From Gaoshiqia sediminis (GTDB lineage Bacteria; Bacteroidota; Bacteroidia; Bacteroidales; Prolixibacteraceae): a stretch of DNA of 64,000 nucleotides. The position numbers and the translations under genes were made by a program. Under the pieces are notes generated by a model. The model saw only the letters and a program-made list of their open reading frames with translations. It did not search any database and had not been told where the DNA came from. The stretch lies in the NCBI RefSeq assembly GCF_025907915.1, contig NZ_JAPAAF010000010.1:1-64000 (forward strand). The letters run 5' to 3'. Of the stretch, positions 46,768 through 54,893 are shown piece by piece (the stretch's first letter is position 1; the number at the start of each line of letters is the position of its first letter).

Positions 46768-47712
46768 TTACTCGCTTTTTACCGGAGCTACTTTCCGAAT
46801 GCTGTATGGTTTTTTGTTTTGCGACTCAAAGTAGGTACGCATTTGCATTTCGGCCACAATCCCGATGGTAATAAACTGGATACCTGCCACTACCAGTAGA
46901 AGCCCCAAAATAAGCAGTGGTTTTCCCCAAATGTCGTTGCCCAATATCTTCAGCACCAACAGGTAAGCATTAATGAGGATTCCCAATCCGAAAGTGACAA
47001 TCCCCAAACCACCAAAAAAGTGCATGGGCCGTTGCATGTATTTCTTGAAGAAAACCATCAGCAACAAGTCGCTGAACACACGCGTAGTACGGCTCAGATT
47101 ATACTTTGACTTGCCAAATTCCCGGGCCCGATGGTTCACATCCACCTGGGTCAACCGGCTGGACCCTTCGAGGGCCAGCAAAACGGGAATGAAGCGGTGC
47201 AACTCACCGTAAATGTGTATGCTTTTTACAGCTTCGTTTGTAAAGAGTTTCAGCGTACAACCTAAGTCTTTCATCTGGGTACCGGTAGATTCGCGGATGA
47301 TGTAGTTGGCTATTTTACTGGGAATTTTACGCAAGAAGGCGCCGTCCTTCCGGTTGGCCCGCACACCGGCCACCATGTCCCATTGGCCATCTTTGCACAT
47401 TTTCAGCATCATCGGGATATCGGCTGGATCGTTTTGCAAATCACCGTCCAGCAAAACAACATAATCTCCCTGCGCTTCATCGATCCCTGCCTGCAAGGCC
47501 GAGCTTTGCCCGTAATTACGCTTCAGTTCTACCAAAATAAAGCGTTCGTCATTAATTGCACGGATTTCATCGCGGGTCTTGTCGGTTGAGCCATCGTCCA
47601 CAAAAATGGCCTCAAAATCTAAATTGGCCAGAGCGGCTTTTATCTGCTCACTCAGTGGTTTGATATTCAACTCTTCGTTGTAAACACAAACGACCACACT
47701 TAATTGTTTCAT
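46768..47712 (-). CDS. Polyprenyl-phosphate glycosyltransferase (GT2, DPM/ArnC-like)
   Basis: 314-residue membrane GT2 enzyme. SVVVCVYNEELNI (residues 5-17) opens the GT-A domain; FVDDGSTDKT (about 37-46) and LLDGDLQNDP (about 87-96) carry the nucleotide/metal aspartates. Two C-terminal helices (about 235-295) anchor it, as in ArnC, GtrB and DPM1 homologues. Such enzymes make sugar-phosphoryl-polyprenol for use on the outer face of the membrane. The divergent GT39 gene 108 bp away would use such a donor, so the two probably act in one pathway. Sugar identity is not visible. Confidence 0.9.
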   Translation of the reverse strand: MKQLSVVVCVYNEELNIKPLSEQIKAALANLDFEAIFVDDGSTDKTRDEIRAINDERFILVELKRNYGQSSALQAGIDEAQGDYVVLLDGDLQNDPADIPMMLKMCKDGQWDMVAGVRANRKDGAFLRKIPSKIANYIIRESTGTQMKDLGCTLKLFTNEAVKSIHIYGELHRFIPVLLALEGSSRLTQVDVNHRAREFGKSKYNLSRTTRVFSDLLLMVFFKKYMQRPMHFFGGLGIVTFGLGILINAYLLVLKILGNDIWGKPLLILGLLLVVAGIQFITIGIVAEMQMRTYFESQNKKPYSIRKVAPVKSE

Positions 47713-47820
47713 AATTTTTCGTTTATCAATCGTTAAAAGATTTTTTACTTATTTTGAAGGACGAAATTAAGAAAAGTGACCAAACAATTCATTCCCTCAC
47801 GATTAAACTTTCAGTAAGTC

Positions 47821-49389
47821 ATGATCAGGAAAATCCATGATTTCAGGTATTTCTCCCTCCTACTGTTTATTACGGCGGTCCTGCTTTATTCATCTAACAT
47901 TGGCGGAGTCAGCATCTACATTCTCGACGAAGCCAAAAATGCCGGCTGTGCCCGCGAAATGTTCGAACGAGGCGACCTGATCGTGCCCACCTTCAACCAG
48001 GAACTGCGTACCGACAAGCCACCGTTGCATTATTTTTTCATGATGCTCAGTTACTCGCTTTTTGGCGAGAATGCCTTTGCAGCCCGGTTCTTTTCAGCGC
48101 TGTTTGGCGCCCTGACCACCCTGATCACCTACCGGTTTGCCCGGAAATATGCCGGAGTGGAAACCGCCTTTTGGACCGCCGCCGTGCTATTGGCATCGGT
48201 TCACCTCAGCATTCAGTTCCACCTGGCCGTGCCCGATCCGTACCTGATTTTTTTCTTTACGACCGGCGTGATGTCGTTTTACGCGGCGGTAAAAGAGCGC
48301 AAACCGCTTTACCTCCTTTTAATGTACATCGCCATTGGGTTTGGCGCCTTGGCCAAAGGGCCGGTGGCCATCGGCCTTCCCGGGCTTATTTTTCTGCTCT
48401 TCCTGATTTTCAGCAAACGTTTTAGCTGGAAGGAAATACGCGCCCTAAAGCCACTTTGGGGCGCTGCGCTGGTGCTGGTAATCGCGCTTCCCTGGTATAT
48501 TTTGGTGCACCTGAAAACAAACGGCGCCTGGACGGACGGCTTTTTCCTGAAACACAACCTGGGCCGCTTTACCGACGAAATGGAAGGGCATGGCGGTATT
48601 TTTCTGCTAACAATTGTTTTTGTGTTGATTGGCCTCTTCCCCTTTTCGGCCTTCGTGGTGCAGGCCGCCAAACAAGCCTGGAAAAACCGAAAAGATGATT
48701 TCACCCGGCTCAACTTGGTGGCCGGAGTGACCATCGTGGCGTTTTTCTCGGTGTCGCGCACCAAACTGCCCAATTACACCGTACCGGCCTATCCGTTTTT
48801 GGCCATGATGCTGGCGCAATACCTTTCAACGATCAGGATGAACCAGCCTAAAAGCAATATTTCCCTGCTTCTTTTGTTGTCTTTCAGTTTCATTCTCGCC
48901 CCCGGAATTTTCCTGGCCCTGAAACTGGACCCGGCGCTATCCCATGTAAATCATATTGCCTGGTATTTTTTGCCGTTCCCGGCCATCATGATGGCAGCCT
49001 TTTTCCTGTGGAAAAAAAAGAAGCCGGAACCGGCGCTCTGGCTTGTGACAGCCGGGGGAATGGCCACGGCCATCATCTTTTTCACACTGGCCTTTCCCGT
49101 CATCGACCGGCAAAATCCGGTGGCAAAAAGCCAACATCTGCTCGACGGGAAAGAAGTGAGGTATTTCGAAAAGTTTAACCCGGCCTTTGGTTTTGCCCTG
49201 CAAGAAGAAATACCACCCATCCAACCGGACGAATTTCAATCCTTCTTTCAGCAATACCCAAACGGAGTGATCATTTCAACCCGGAAAAAATTGGACCAGA
49301 TTGAACTTCCGGAAGATTTGGAAGTCAGTTTTTCGGCACGCGACATCCTGGAAACGCCTACAAGCGTGCTGATTACCCGTAAACCCTGA
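47821..49389 (+). CDS. Glycosyltransferase family 39 (ArnT/PMT-like)
   Basis: 522-residue polytopic membrane protein, about 12 helices plus a C-terminal soluble part (about 430-522). ILDEAKNAGCAREMFERGD (about residues 33-51) holds the conserved acidic residues of the first periplasmic loop, and RTDKPPLHYFFM (about 64-75) the following motif of ArnT/PMT enzymes. These move a sugar from a polyprenyl phosphate to lipid A, protein or another lipid. Flanked by a polyprenyl-phosphate GT2 gene and a PAP2 phosphatase gene, which supports a glycolipid or lipid A modification unit. The acceptor is not known. Confidence 0.9.
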   Translation: MIRKIHDFRYFSLLLFITAVLLYSSNIGGVSIYILDEAKNAGCAREMFERGDLIVPTFNQELRTDKPPLHYFFMMLSYSLFGENAFAARFFSALFGALTTLITYRFARKYAGVETAFWTAAVLLASVHLSIQFHLAVPDPYLIFFFTTGVMSFYAAVKERKPLYLLLMYIAIGFGALAKGPVAIGLPGLIFLLFLIFSKRFSWKEIRALKPLWGAALVLVIALPWYILVHLKTNGAWTDGFFLKHNLGRFTDEMEGHGGIFLLTIVFVLIGLFPFSAFVVQAAKQAWKNRKDDFTRLNLVAGVTIVAFFSVSRTKLPNYTVPAYPFLAMMLAQYLSTIRMNQPKSNISLLLLLSFSFILAPGIFLALKLDPALSHVNHIAWYFLPFPAIMMAAFFLWKKKKPEPALWLVTAGGMATAIIFFTLAFPVIDRQNPVAKSQHLLDGKEVRYFEKFNPAFGFALQEEIPPIQPDEFQSFFQQYPNGVIISTRKKLDQIELPEDLEVSFSARDILETPTSVLITRKP

Positions 49390-49391
49390 AA

Positions 49392-50075
49392 TTATTTGAA
49401 TGAAATGCGGTAAATAGGCTTTTGAAAAATTTCGCCCTGATCAAATCCTGGTATCCGGCTGCTCACCCAAAGGGTAATTGCAGTGGCCAACATACCGAAA
49501 ACCGAACCAAAATAAACATCGACAATGAAATGCTGGCACAAATAGATACGGGAAAAACCTACTGCCAGCGCCACAAAAAAGAACAAAACACCTGCCCATT
49601 GTTTACCTGTAAAGTAAGCTACCAGGCTCAGAAAACCGAAGATGGCCATGGTGTGCCCGGAAGGAAAACTGTTGAAATAATTAGGCTCTGCCGTGGTTAC
49701 CAGCCGGTAAAATTCGTCGGCCCCAAAAAAGCTGAGTGGCCGCAGATAGCCGTGAAAAAATACATTCTTGAACAGGCCGGTCAGCAGGCCTGTCATTGCC
49801 AGGTTGAACAAGCCCATCAGGGCATAACGGATACGAAAAAAAGCAAGCAAAACAGCCACCACAGCAATAGTACTTCCCAGACCAACATCCGACAATAATA
49901 AAACGGGCAAATCAAGCCATTCTGCTGAATATTTATTGATCAGCATAACCAGGCTCCCATGCCTGAAAAAAAGCAACAGCAATAAACCCAAAGACAAAAA
50001 AAGCAAATAATACCGCATAAAACCGCGGAGTCCTTTATTGGGGAAAAGATACCGCATGCTACGTTTTAACTTCAT
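49392..50075 (-). CDS. PAP2-family membrane phosphatase
   Basis: 227-residue membrane phosphatase with six hydrophobic segments and the three PAP2 motifs: FHGYLRPLSFF, SFPSGHTMAIF and GFSRIYLCQHFIVDV. The conserved arginine, serine-glycine-histidine and arginine/histidine of the active site are all there. Members dephosphorylate undecaprenyl diphosphate, phosphatidate or lipid A. In Bacteroidota lipid A is often dephosphorylated by such enzymes (LpxE/LpxF). It ends 2 bp from the GT39 stop, so the three genes 46768-50075 form one locus on alternating strands. Substrate unproven. GGAGAG lies just before the start. Confidence 0.87.
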   Translation of the reverse strand: MKLKRSMRYLFPNKGLRGFMRYYLLFLSLGLLLLLFFRHGSLVMLINKYSAEWLDLPVLLLSDVGLGSTIAVVAVLLAFFRIRYALMGLFNLAMTGLLTGLFKNVFFHGYLRPLSFFGADEFYRLVTTAEPNYFNSFPSGHTMAIFGFLSLVAYFTGKQWAGVLFFFVALAVGFSRIYLCQHFIVDVYFGSVFGMLATAITLWVSSRIPGFDQGEIFQKPIYRISFK

Positions 50076-50471
50076 TCTCTCCTTTTTTCAAGAAGCTGCT
50101 TGAGCTCCCTAATTTTTTAAGTTTTAAAGTTAAAGCAGTTAAATAAAACAGAACGTCATCCGAATATTAAGAAAAAGGAAAATAAAAGTAAAGCCCCCAT
50201 TTCATAACAAAATGAATAACTGATACTTACCAGATCGAAAACGAATAATACAGAAAAACCAGTTGCAAATGCACCCAAATTTTTAACCGAAAAAAAACAA
50301 TCAGACAACCTTAGCCACCGCCCATGAAATAAGTGAGCAATAAAAACACGGGGAAGCTTCCTAATCCCGGCATCCGGCAAACGTTCTGGTCAGACAAAGC
50401 AGTGGAGTGGAAAGCGATCTTTTTTCTGAAATAAAATTGGATTAACTTTGGCGGCAACTAAAAATTTACAA
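50076..50471. other. Intergenic region before yicC
   Basis: About 396 bp, A/T-rich, no convincing gene. The only clear signal is the yicC promoter at 50420-50450. A 74-codon minus-strand open frame (50156-50380) has no recognisable features and is rejected. Confidence 0.5.
50420..50450 (+). promoter_or_regulatory. Promoter of yicC
   Basis: TAACTTTG at 50443-50450 matches TAnnTTTG exactly; a T-rich -33 element (TTTT, 50420-50423) lies 19 bp upstream. Start of transcription near 50456, about 16 bases before the start codon. Confidence 0.6.
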
Positions 50472-51347
50472 ATGATCAAATCGATGACCGGCTACGGAAA
50501 AGCCGAATTTGAAACAGGGAACAAAAAAATCACCCTCGAACTGAAGTCGCTCAACAGCAAACAACTGGACATCAACTCGCGGCTTCCGATGCTGTACCGC
50601 GAAAAAGATCTGGTTATCCGCAAGGAAATCTCGGAAAAGCTGATTCGCGGAAAAGTTGATTTCTCGCTGTATATCGAAAACCTGGGGACCGAAAGCAACT
50701 CGGCCATTAACGAAAGCATCGTAACGGCCTATTTCAACCAGTTGAGCAACATACAGGCAAACCTGGGACTGCCGGTTACCGAACAGATTATGCAAAACGT
50801 CATGCGCCTTCCGGATACCGTAAAAACTGTTTACGAAGAGCTGAACGAGCAGGAATGGGAAAGCATTTTTGATAAAATAAAGTCGGTCATCCAATCGCTC
50901 GACCAGTTTCGCACACAGGAAGGACAGGCTCTCGACCGCGACATCCGCTCGAACATTGCCGACATTCAGCAACTGCTGAAACAGGTTGAACCGTTTGAAA
51001 GCACCCGGATCGAAAATGTTAAATCGCGCATCCTGGACGGACTGAACGAAATCAGCATCAATGGCAATATGGATAAAAACCGCTTTGAGCAGGAGCTGAT
51101 TTATTACCTCGAAAAGCTGGATATCAACGAAGAAAAAGTACGCCTGACCAACCATTGCGACTACTTTATGGAAACGATGGACAACCCGGGCGACGTGGGT
51201 AAAAAGCTGGGGTTCATCGCGCAGGAAATCGGTCGCGAAATCAACACCATCGGCAGCAAAGCCAATGAAAGCAACATCCAGCGCCTGGTGGTGCAAATGA
51301 AAGATGCCCTGGAGCGGATCAAAGAACAATTGTTGAACGTACTTTAA
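50472..51347 (+). CDS. yicC: YicC-family endoribonuclease
   Basis: 291-residue cytosolic protein of the YicC family. MIKSMTGYGKAEFE is the invariant start; the C-terminal DUF1732 part begins near residue 205 (KNRFEQELIYYLEKLDINEE) and includes GDVGKKLGFIAQEIGREINTIGSKAN. YicC proteins were recently shown to be endoribonucleases acting on structured RNA. Commonly followed by gmk; here a four-helix-bundle gene sits between them. Start at 50472 is set by the conserved N-terminus. Confidence 0.95.
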   Translation: MIKSMTGYGKAEFETGNKKITLELKSLNSKQLDINSRLPMLYREKDLVIRKEISEKLIRGKVDFSLYIENLGTESNSAINESIVTAYFNQLSNIQANLGLPVTEQIMQNVMRLPDTVKTVYEELNEQEWESIFDKIKSVIQSLDQFRTQEGQALDRDIRSNIADIQQLLKQVEPFESTRIENVKSRILDGLNEISINGNMDKNRFEQELIYYLEKLDINEEKVRLTNHCDYFMETMDNPGDVGKKLGFIAQEIGREINTIGSKANESNIQRLVVQMKDALERIKEQLLNVL

Positions 51348-51350
51348 AAT

Positions 51351-51385
51351 AAAAGGCAAAAGTAAAAAGGCAAAAGTAAAAAGTA
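51351..51385. repeat. Left 7-base repeat array flanking the four-helix-bundle gene
   Basis: Five tandem 7-base units, AAAAGGC, AAAAGTA, AAAAGGC, AAAAGTA, AAAAGTA. They begin 4 bases after the yicC stop. The complementary pattern occurs at 51772-51799, so the two arrays could pair around the gene. Confidence 0.85.
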
Positions 51386-51400
51386 CTTGGGTAACCAAAA

Positions 51401-51766
51401 ATGAAAGATCTTCGATCACGACTATTTGATTTTGCCGTAAGATTTATCAAATTCTTGCGAACTTTGCCTGTAAACACTGAAAACAAAGTAATCCGCTACC
51501 AACTGACAAAATCATCAAGCTCGTCGGGAGCGAATTATGAAGAAGCACAAGCGGCAAGTTCGAAAGCTGATTTCATCTTCAAAACAGAGTTGGCCTTGAA
51601 AGAAATGAGAGAAAGTAATTATTGGTTACGACTTATTGAATCCATCCAGGAAGGAAATAATATTGATGTAATGGAATTGCATTTTTTGCAAAGCGAATCG
51701 GATGAATTAAAAAAGATACTTGCTTCTATCATCAAAAAAACAAAAGACCATCTCACAGGCAGCTAA
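51401..51766 (+). CDS. Four-helix-bundle (23S rRNA intervening-sequence type) protein
   Basis: 121-residue helical protein of the S23/IVP family. DFAVRFIKFLRTLP (about residues 10-23) and RYQLTKSSSSSGANYEEAQAA (about 32-52) form the first two helices and the conserved serine-rich turn; KTELALKEMRESNYWLRLI (about 61-79) is the third. The family was first found as the protein of intervening sequences within 23S rRNA genes and also includes the diversity-element accessory protein Avd. No role in its own right is established. It splits the usual yicC-gmk order and is bracketed by complementary 7-base repeat arrays, a strong hint that it entered as a small cassette. Confidence 0.88.
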   Translation: MKDLRSRLFDFAVRFIKFLRTLPVNTENKVIRYQLTKSSSSSGANYEEAQAASSKADFIFKTELALKEMRESNYWLRLIESIQEGNNIDVMELHFLQSESDELKKILASIIKKTKDHLTGS

Positions 51767-51771
51767 ATTAT

Positions 51772-51799
51772 TTTTGACTTTTGACTTTTGACTTTTGAC
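51772..51799. repeat. Right 7-base repeat array flanking the four-helix-bundle gene
   Basis: Four exact tandem copies of TTTTGAC, 6 bases after the stop of the four-helix-bundle gene and 12 bases before gmk. Its reverse complement, (GTCAAAA)n, is near-identical to the left array (AAAAGNN)n, so the gene lies inside an imperfect inverted repeat. Confidence 0.9.
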
Positions 51800-51810
51800 T
51801 TAAAAATAAA

Positions 51811-52377
51811 ATGAAAGGAAAACTCATCATATTTTCAGCCCCATCGGGTGCCGGCAAAACAACCATTGTAAAGCACCTGCTGCAACAGGACCTGAACCTC
51901 GAATTTTCGATTTCGGCCACCAGCCGGGCAGCACGCCACACCGAAACAAACGGGGTGGACTACTATTTTTTAAGTCCGGAGGCTTTTCGGCAGAAAGTGG
52001 AAGACGGCGAATTTTTGGAATGGGAAGAGGTTTATCCGGGAACCTGCTACGGAACCTTGCTGTCGGAAGTGGAGCGAATCCGCAACAAAGGAAAGCATGT
52101 TATTTTTGATGTGGATGTGGTGGGCGGAACCAATATCAAAAAGTTTTACGGCGACGAGGCACTGGCCGTTTTTGTGCAGCCCCCATCCATCGAGGAGTTG
52201 CGCAACCGATTGGTTGGCCGTTCGACCGACTCGGCCGAAGTGATCGAAAAACGCGTGCAAAAAGCCGAATACGAACTGACCTTCGCCGCCAACTTCGATG
52301 TGGTGCTGGTGAGCGAAGAACTAAACGTTACCCTGGCCAATGCCGAGAAACTGGTAGGCGATTTCATCAACAAATAA
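51811..52377 (+). CDS. gmk: Guanylate kinase
   Basis: Phosphorylates GMP to GDP with ATP. 188 residues: P-loop SAPSGAGKTTI (about 8-18), the SATSRAARHTETNGVDYYF GMP-binding stretch (about 35-53) and the lid with RNRLVGRSTDS. Length and motifs are normal. Downstream of yicC and the four-helix-bundle gene; nadD follows after 9 bp, so gmk-nadD are co-transcribed. Confidence 0.97.
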   Translation: MKGKLIIFSAPSGAGKTTIVKHLLQQDLNLEFSISATSRAARHTETNGVDYYFLSPEAFRQKVEDGEFLEWEEVYPGTCYGTLLSEVERIRNKGKHVIFDVDVVGGTNIKKFYGDEALAVFVQPPSIEELRNRLVGRSTDSAEVIEKRVQKAEYELTFAANFDVVLVSEELNVTLANAEKLVGDFINK

Positions 52378-52386
52378 GCGGAACAC

Positions 52387-52959
52387 ATGAAAGTTGGGCT
52401 TTATTTTGGAACGTACAACCCCATTCACATCGGCCACATGGCCATTGCCAATTACATGGTTGAATTCACCGAAATTCAGCAGCTTTGGTTTGTGGTGAGC
52501 CCGCAAAATCCCTTCAAAAACAAAAAACACCTGCTCGACGATTTCCAGCGCCTGGAACTGGTAAACCGGGCTATCGAAAACGATGAACGTTTCCGGGCCT
52601 GCGACATCGAGTTCCGGCTTCCGCGCCCCTCTTACACCATCGACACGCTCACCTACCTGAAGGAAAAATACCCCCGGCACGAGTTTTACCTGATCATGGG
52701 ATCGGACAACCTGGAACATTTCCACAAGTGGAAAAACTATGAAATGATCCTTAACCACTATCAGCTGTTGGTGTATCCGCGTCCGGGCTTTCAGCCGGAA
52801 AACATCCAACCCCATCCGAACATTCACCTGGTGGAGGCACCACTGATGGAGATTTCAGCCTCGTTTATACGCGAATCGATTGCTACCGGCAAAAACATCC
52901 GCTTCTTTGTTCCGCCAAAAGCCTGGCAATACCTCGAAGAATTGAATTTCTACCGGTAA
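52387..52959 (+). CDS. nadD: Nicotinate-nucleotide adenylyltransferase
   Basis: Makes deamido-NAD from nicotinate mononucleotide and ATP. 190 residues with the nucleotidyl-transferase signature GTYNPIHIGHMAIA (about 8-21, HxGH) and ISASFIRESIATG near the C-terminus (SxxR motif). DFQRLELVNRAIE and IMGSDNLEHFHKW follow the NadD pattern. Last gene of the yicC-gmk-nadD group; about 200 bp later comes a separate promoter-hairpin unit that may be a small RNA. Confidence 0.97.
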   Translation: MKVGLYFGTYNPIHIGHMAIANYMVEFTEIQQLWFVVSPQNPFKNKKHLLDDFQRLELVNRAIENDERFRACDIEFRLPRPSYTIDTLTYLKEKYPRHEFYLIMGSDNLEHFHKWKNYEMILNHYQLLVYPRPGFQPENIQPHPNIHLVEAPLMEISASFIRESIATGKNIRFFVPPKAWQYLEELNFYR

Positions 52960-53078
52960 ACCAACAGACTGTTCCCGTTCGGCAAGAAATCTTATCAGCT
53001 GCTCTTAAACAGTTGGTCGAAAGCCAAAAAAATCATTTTCATCTAAAAACAAATGCAGATATTTATATATTTGCACAG

Positions 53079-53200
53079 TCCATATCAAGACGATTGATGT
53101 CGGAAATTGAACATCCACTATTTGGCTCGAATTTGTATTAGTATAGATTGCTTTTGAGATTCCCCGTTTCATAACAATGAAGCGGGGTCTTTCTTTTTAA
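53079..53200 (+). ncRNA. Candidate small RNA with own promoter and terminator
   Basis: A TATATTTG box at 53066-53073 (exact TAnnTTTG) is followed by about 85 bases of non-coding sequence and the strong hairpin CCCCGTTTCAT-AACA-ATGAAGCGGGG with a T-rich tail (53162-53200). An inner stem GATGT/ACATC (53096-53115) is possible. A 14-codon open frame starts at 53097 but has no ribosome site. No match to a known RNA family could be confirmed by eye, and the -33 box is weak. Boundaries are predicted from the promoter and terminator. Confidence 0.45.
53162..53200 (+). terminator. Strong terminator before the GntR gene
   Basis: Eleven-base arms with one G-T pair (CCCCGTTTCAT / ATGAAGCGGGG) around an AACA loop, followed by TCTTTCTTTTT. 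It ends the candidate small RNA, and would also stop read-through from nadD. Confidence 0.88.
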
Positions 53201-53277
53201 GTTCTCCCGCCGGTTTACAACCAGGGTTTTAAAAGGTTGGACTTTTTTTATAATTTCAGCCCACCAAACCAAAAACA

Positions 53278-54291
53278 ATGATCGAAAATTCCAGAATCAA
53301 TTCCGAATCAGAAGTTCCGCTGTACAAACAGGTGGAAGATCTGATCGTTTCGGATATTGAATCCGGTATTTTTAAACCGGGACAGCGGATCCCGTCCATC
53401 AACGAAACCAGCGAGGAGTTGCTGCTTTCGCGCGACACGGTGGAGAAGGCCTATGTTCATCTGCGTAAAAAAGGCATCATTTCGTCGGTCCGCGGCAAAG
53501 GCTATTACGTCAATAAAACCGATGTGGGCAAAAAGCTAAAAATTTGCCTGGTGTTCAACAAGCTCAGCAACTACAAACGAAGCCTGTACAACTCATTTGT
53601 ACAAACGCTGGGGCCCAAAGCTGGCGTGGACGTGTTCATTTATCATTACGACATTGCCGAATTCGAAAATATCATCGACAACAACCTCAGCCACTACGAT
53701 TATTTTGTGATTTTGCCCCACTTCCGGAACGAAAATGCCGACATTGGCCGGGTCATCAAAAAAATACCGACTGAAAAAGTGTTGATTGTTGACCGATACC
53801 TGGATGAGCTAAAAAACTATCCGGTAGTTTATCAGGAATACGACAAGGATATCCAAGATGCATTATCCCAAGCGCTGGACTTATTGCGTAAATATGACCG
53901 GCTGAACCTGGTTTTTCCGACCAACGAATATTATTCACCCTATATCCGGAAAGGCTTCGCCGTTTTTTGTCAGGTGCACCAATTTGAATACCGTATCATC
54001 GACACGCTGGACGAAAATAACATCTGCCGAAAAGAAGCTTATATAATTATCTCAGACAATGATTTGTACTACCTCATCAAATTCATCAAAACAGTCGGAT
54101 GGACGGCCGGCAAAGATATTGGCCTAATTTCGTACAACGAAAACCCGGTAAAAGAATTACTGTGCGAGGGCATTTCAACCATATCGACCAACCACGACGA
54201 AATTGGACAGAAAGCAGCGGAGATGATCCTGAAAAAAGATTTCAAGCATATTAAAAGCCCCTTTGAGTTTATCCGGAGGGCTTCGCTGTAA
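53278..54291 (+). CDS. GntR-family regulator with sugar-binding-like domain
   Basis: 337-residue transcription factor. The N-terminal winged helix (about residues 12-75) has VEDLIVSDIESGIFKPGQRIPSINETS and LLSRDTVEKAYVHLRKKGI, the GntR motif. The remaining 255 residues resemble a LacI-type periplasmic-binding fold (KICLVFNKLSNYK, VILPHFRNE, IGLISYNENP), the form used by GntR proteins of the AraR type. Bacteroidota versions control carbohydrate genes. The GH51 arabinofuranosidase at 60047 is a possible target but lies 6 kb away, and no operator was seen. Confidence 0.88.
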   Translation: MIENSRINSESEVPLYKQVEDLIVSDIESGIFKPGQRIPSINETSEELLLSRDTVEKAYVHLRKKGIISSVRGKGYYVNKTDVGKKLKICLVFNKLSNYKRSLYNSFVQTLGPKAGVDVFIYHYDIAEFENIIDNNLSHYDYFVILPHFRNENADIGRVIKKIPTEKVLIVDRYLDELKNYPVVYQEYDKDIQDALSQALDLLRKYDRLNLVFPTNEYYSPYIRKGFAVFCQVHQFEYRIIDTLDENNICRKEAYIIISDNDLYYLIKFIKTVGWTAGKDIGLISYNENPVKELLCEGISTISTNHDEIGQKAAEMILKKDFKHIKSPFEFIRRASL

Positions 54292-54413
54292 ACAAACAAA
54301 AGTTATCAACTTCCGGTCAATTTATCAACAAAGCAGCCACTGTCATCTGATTGATTTTTATCTTGTGGGGGAAATTGCGTTTCGTCATGTTAAAGCTTAA
54401 ATGCATTTGTACC

Positions 54414-54872
54414 ATGTACGAGGAAAAAGAAAACCCCACGGATCCAAAAGCCGGACTAAACATTTTGATCGCTGAAGACGAAGAATACAATTACCTGTTT
54501 CTGTCCGAAGTATTAAGTGACTATCAGGTTAACCTGACCCGGGCCTACAACGGGAAAATGGCTGTTGACATCTGCGCAAAAGACACAAGCATTCAACTGG
54601 TTTTGATGGATATCCGCATGCCGGTAATGGATGGTTATCAGGCCACACAGCTCATAAAACAACAACGCCCTCACCTGCCGGTGATTGCTCAAACCGCTTA
54701 TGCCATGGAAGCAGACCGCAGCCGTGCCCTGGAAGGAGGTTTCGACGATTACCTGTCGAAGCCCCTGCGAAAAGCCGATCTACTGAAAATCATCGACCAA
54801 TATGCTCCTGAAAATTGCCCGCTGAGGGAGAAAACGCCCAGCATCGTTAGCGGCCGGGAAGGTCTGGAATAG
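54414..54872 (+). CDS. Receiver-only response regulator
   Basis: 152-residue CheY-like protein with no output domain. NILIAEDEEYNYLFL (acidic pocket near residues 21-35), LVLMDIRMPVMDGYQ with the phospho-acceptor aspartate, AQTAYAME with the switch threonine, and LSKPLRKADLLKII with the conserved lysine are all intact. The N-terminal 15 residues and the C-terminal tail (CPLREKTPSIVSGREG) are unstructured-looking. Start set at 54414; alternative ATG at 54387 gives nine extra residues. No kinase is adjacent; a partner could be the hybrid-free kinase at 20306. Confidence 0.88.
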   Translation: MYEEKENPTDPKAGLNILIAEDEEYNYLFLSEVLSDYQVNLTRAYNGKMAVDICAKDTSIQLVLMDIRMPVMDGYQATQLIKQQRPHLPVIAQTAYAMEADRSRALEGGFDDYLSKPLRKADLLKIIDQYAPENCPLREKTPSIVSGREGLE

Positions 54873-54893
54873 CTGGGGCAATAAAAATCCGTT

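Larger units (their letters stand above)
52960..53277. other. Intergenic region nadD-GntR with possible small RNA
   Basis: 318 bp without a conventional gene. It holds a perfect -7 box (53066-53073) and a strong terminator hairpin (53162-53200) that together frame a unit of about 120 bases, described as a separate candidate RNA. The rest shows nothing clear. Confidence 0.5.

Noticed and set aside
50156-50380. 74-codon minus-strand open frame in the gap before yicC
   Set aside because: No ribosome site, no recognisable features and no neighbours on the same strand at suitable distance.
51351-51799. Repeat arrays as a CRISPR array
   Set aside because: Units are 7 bases with no spacers and no cas genes, so they are simple tandem arrays.
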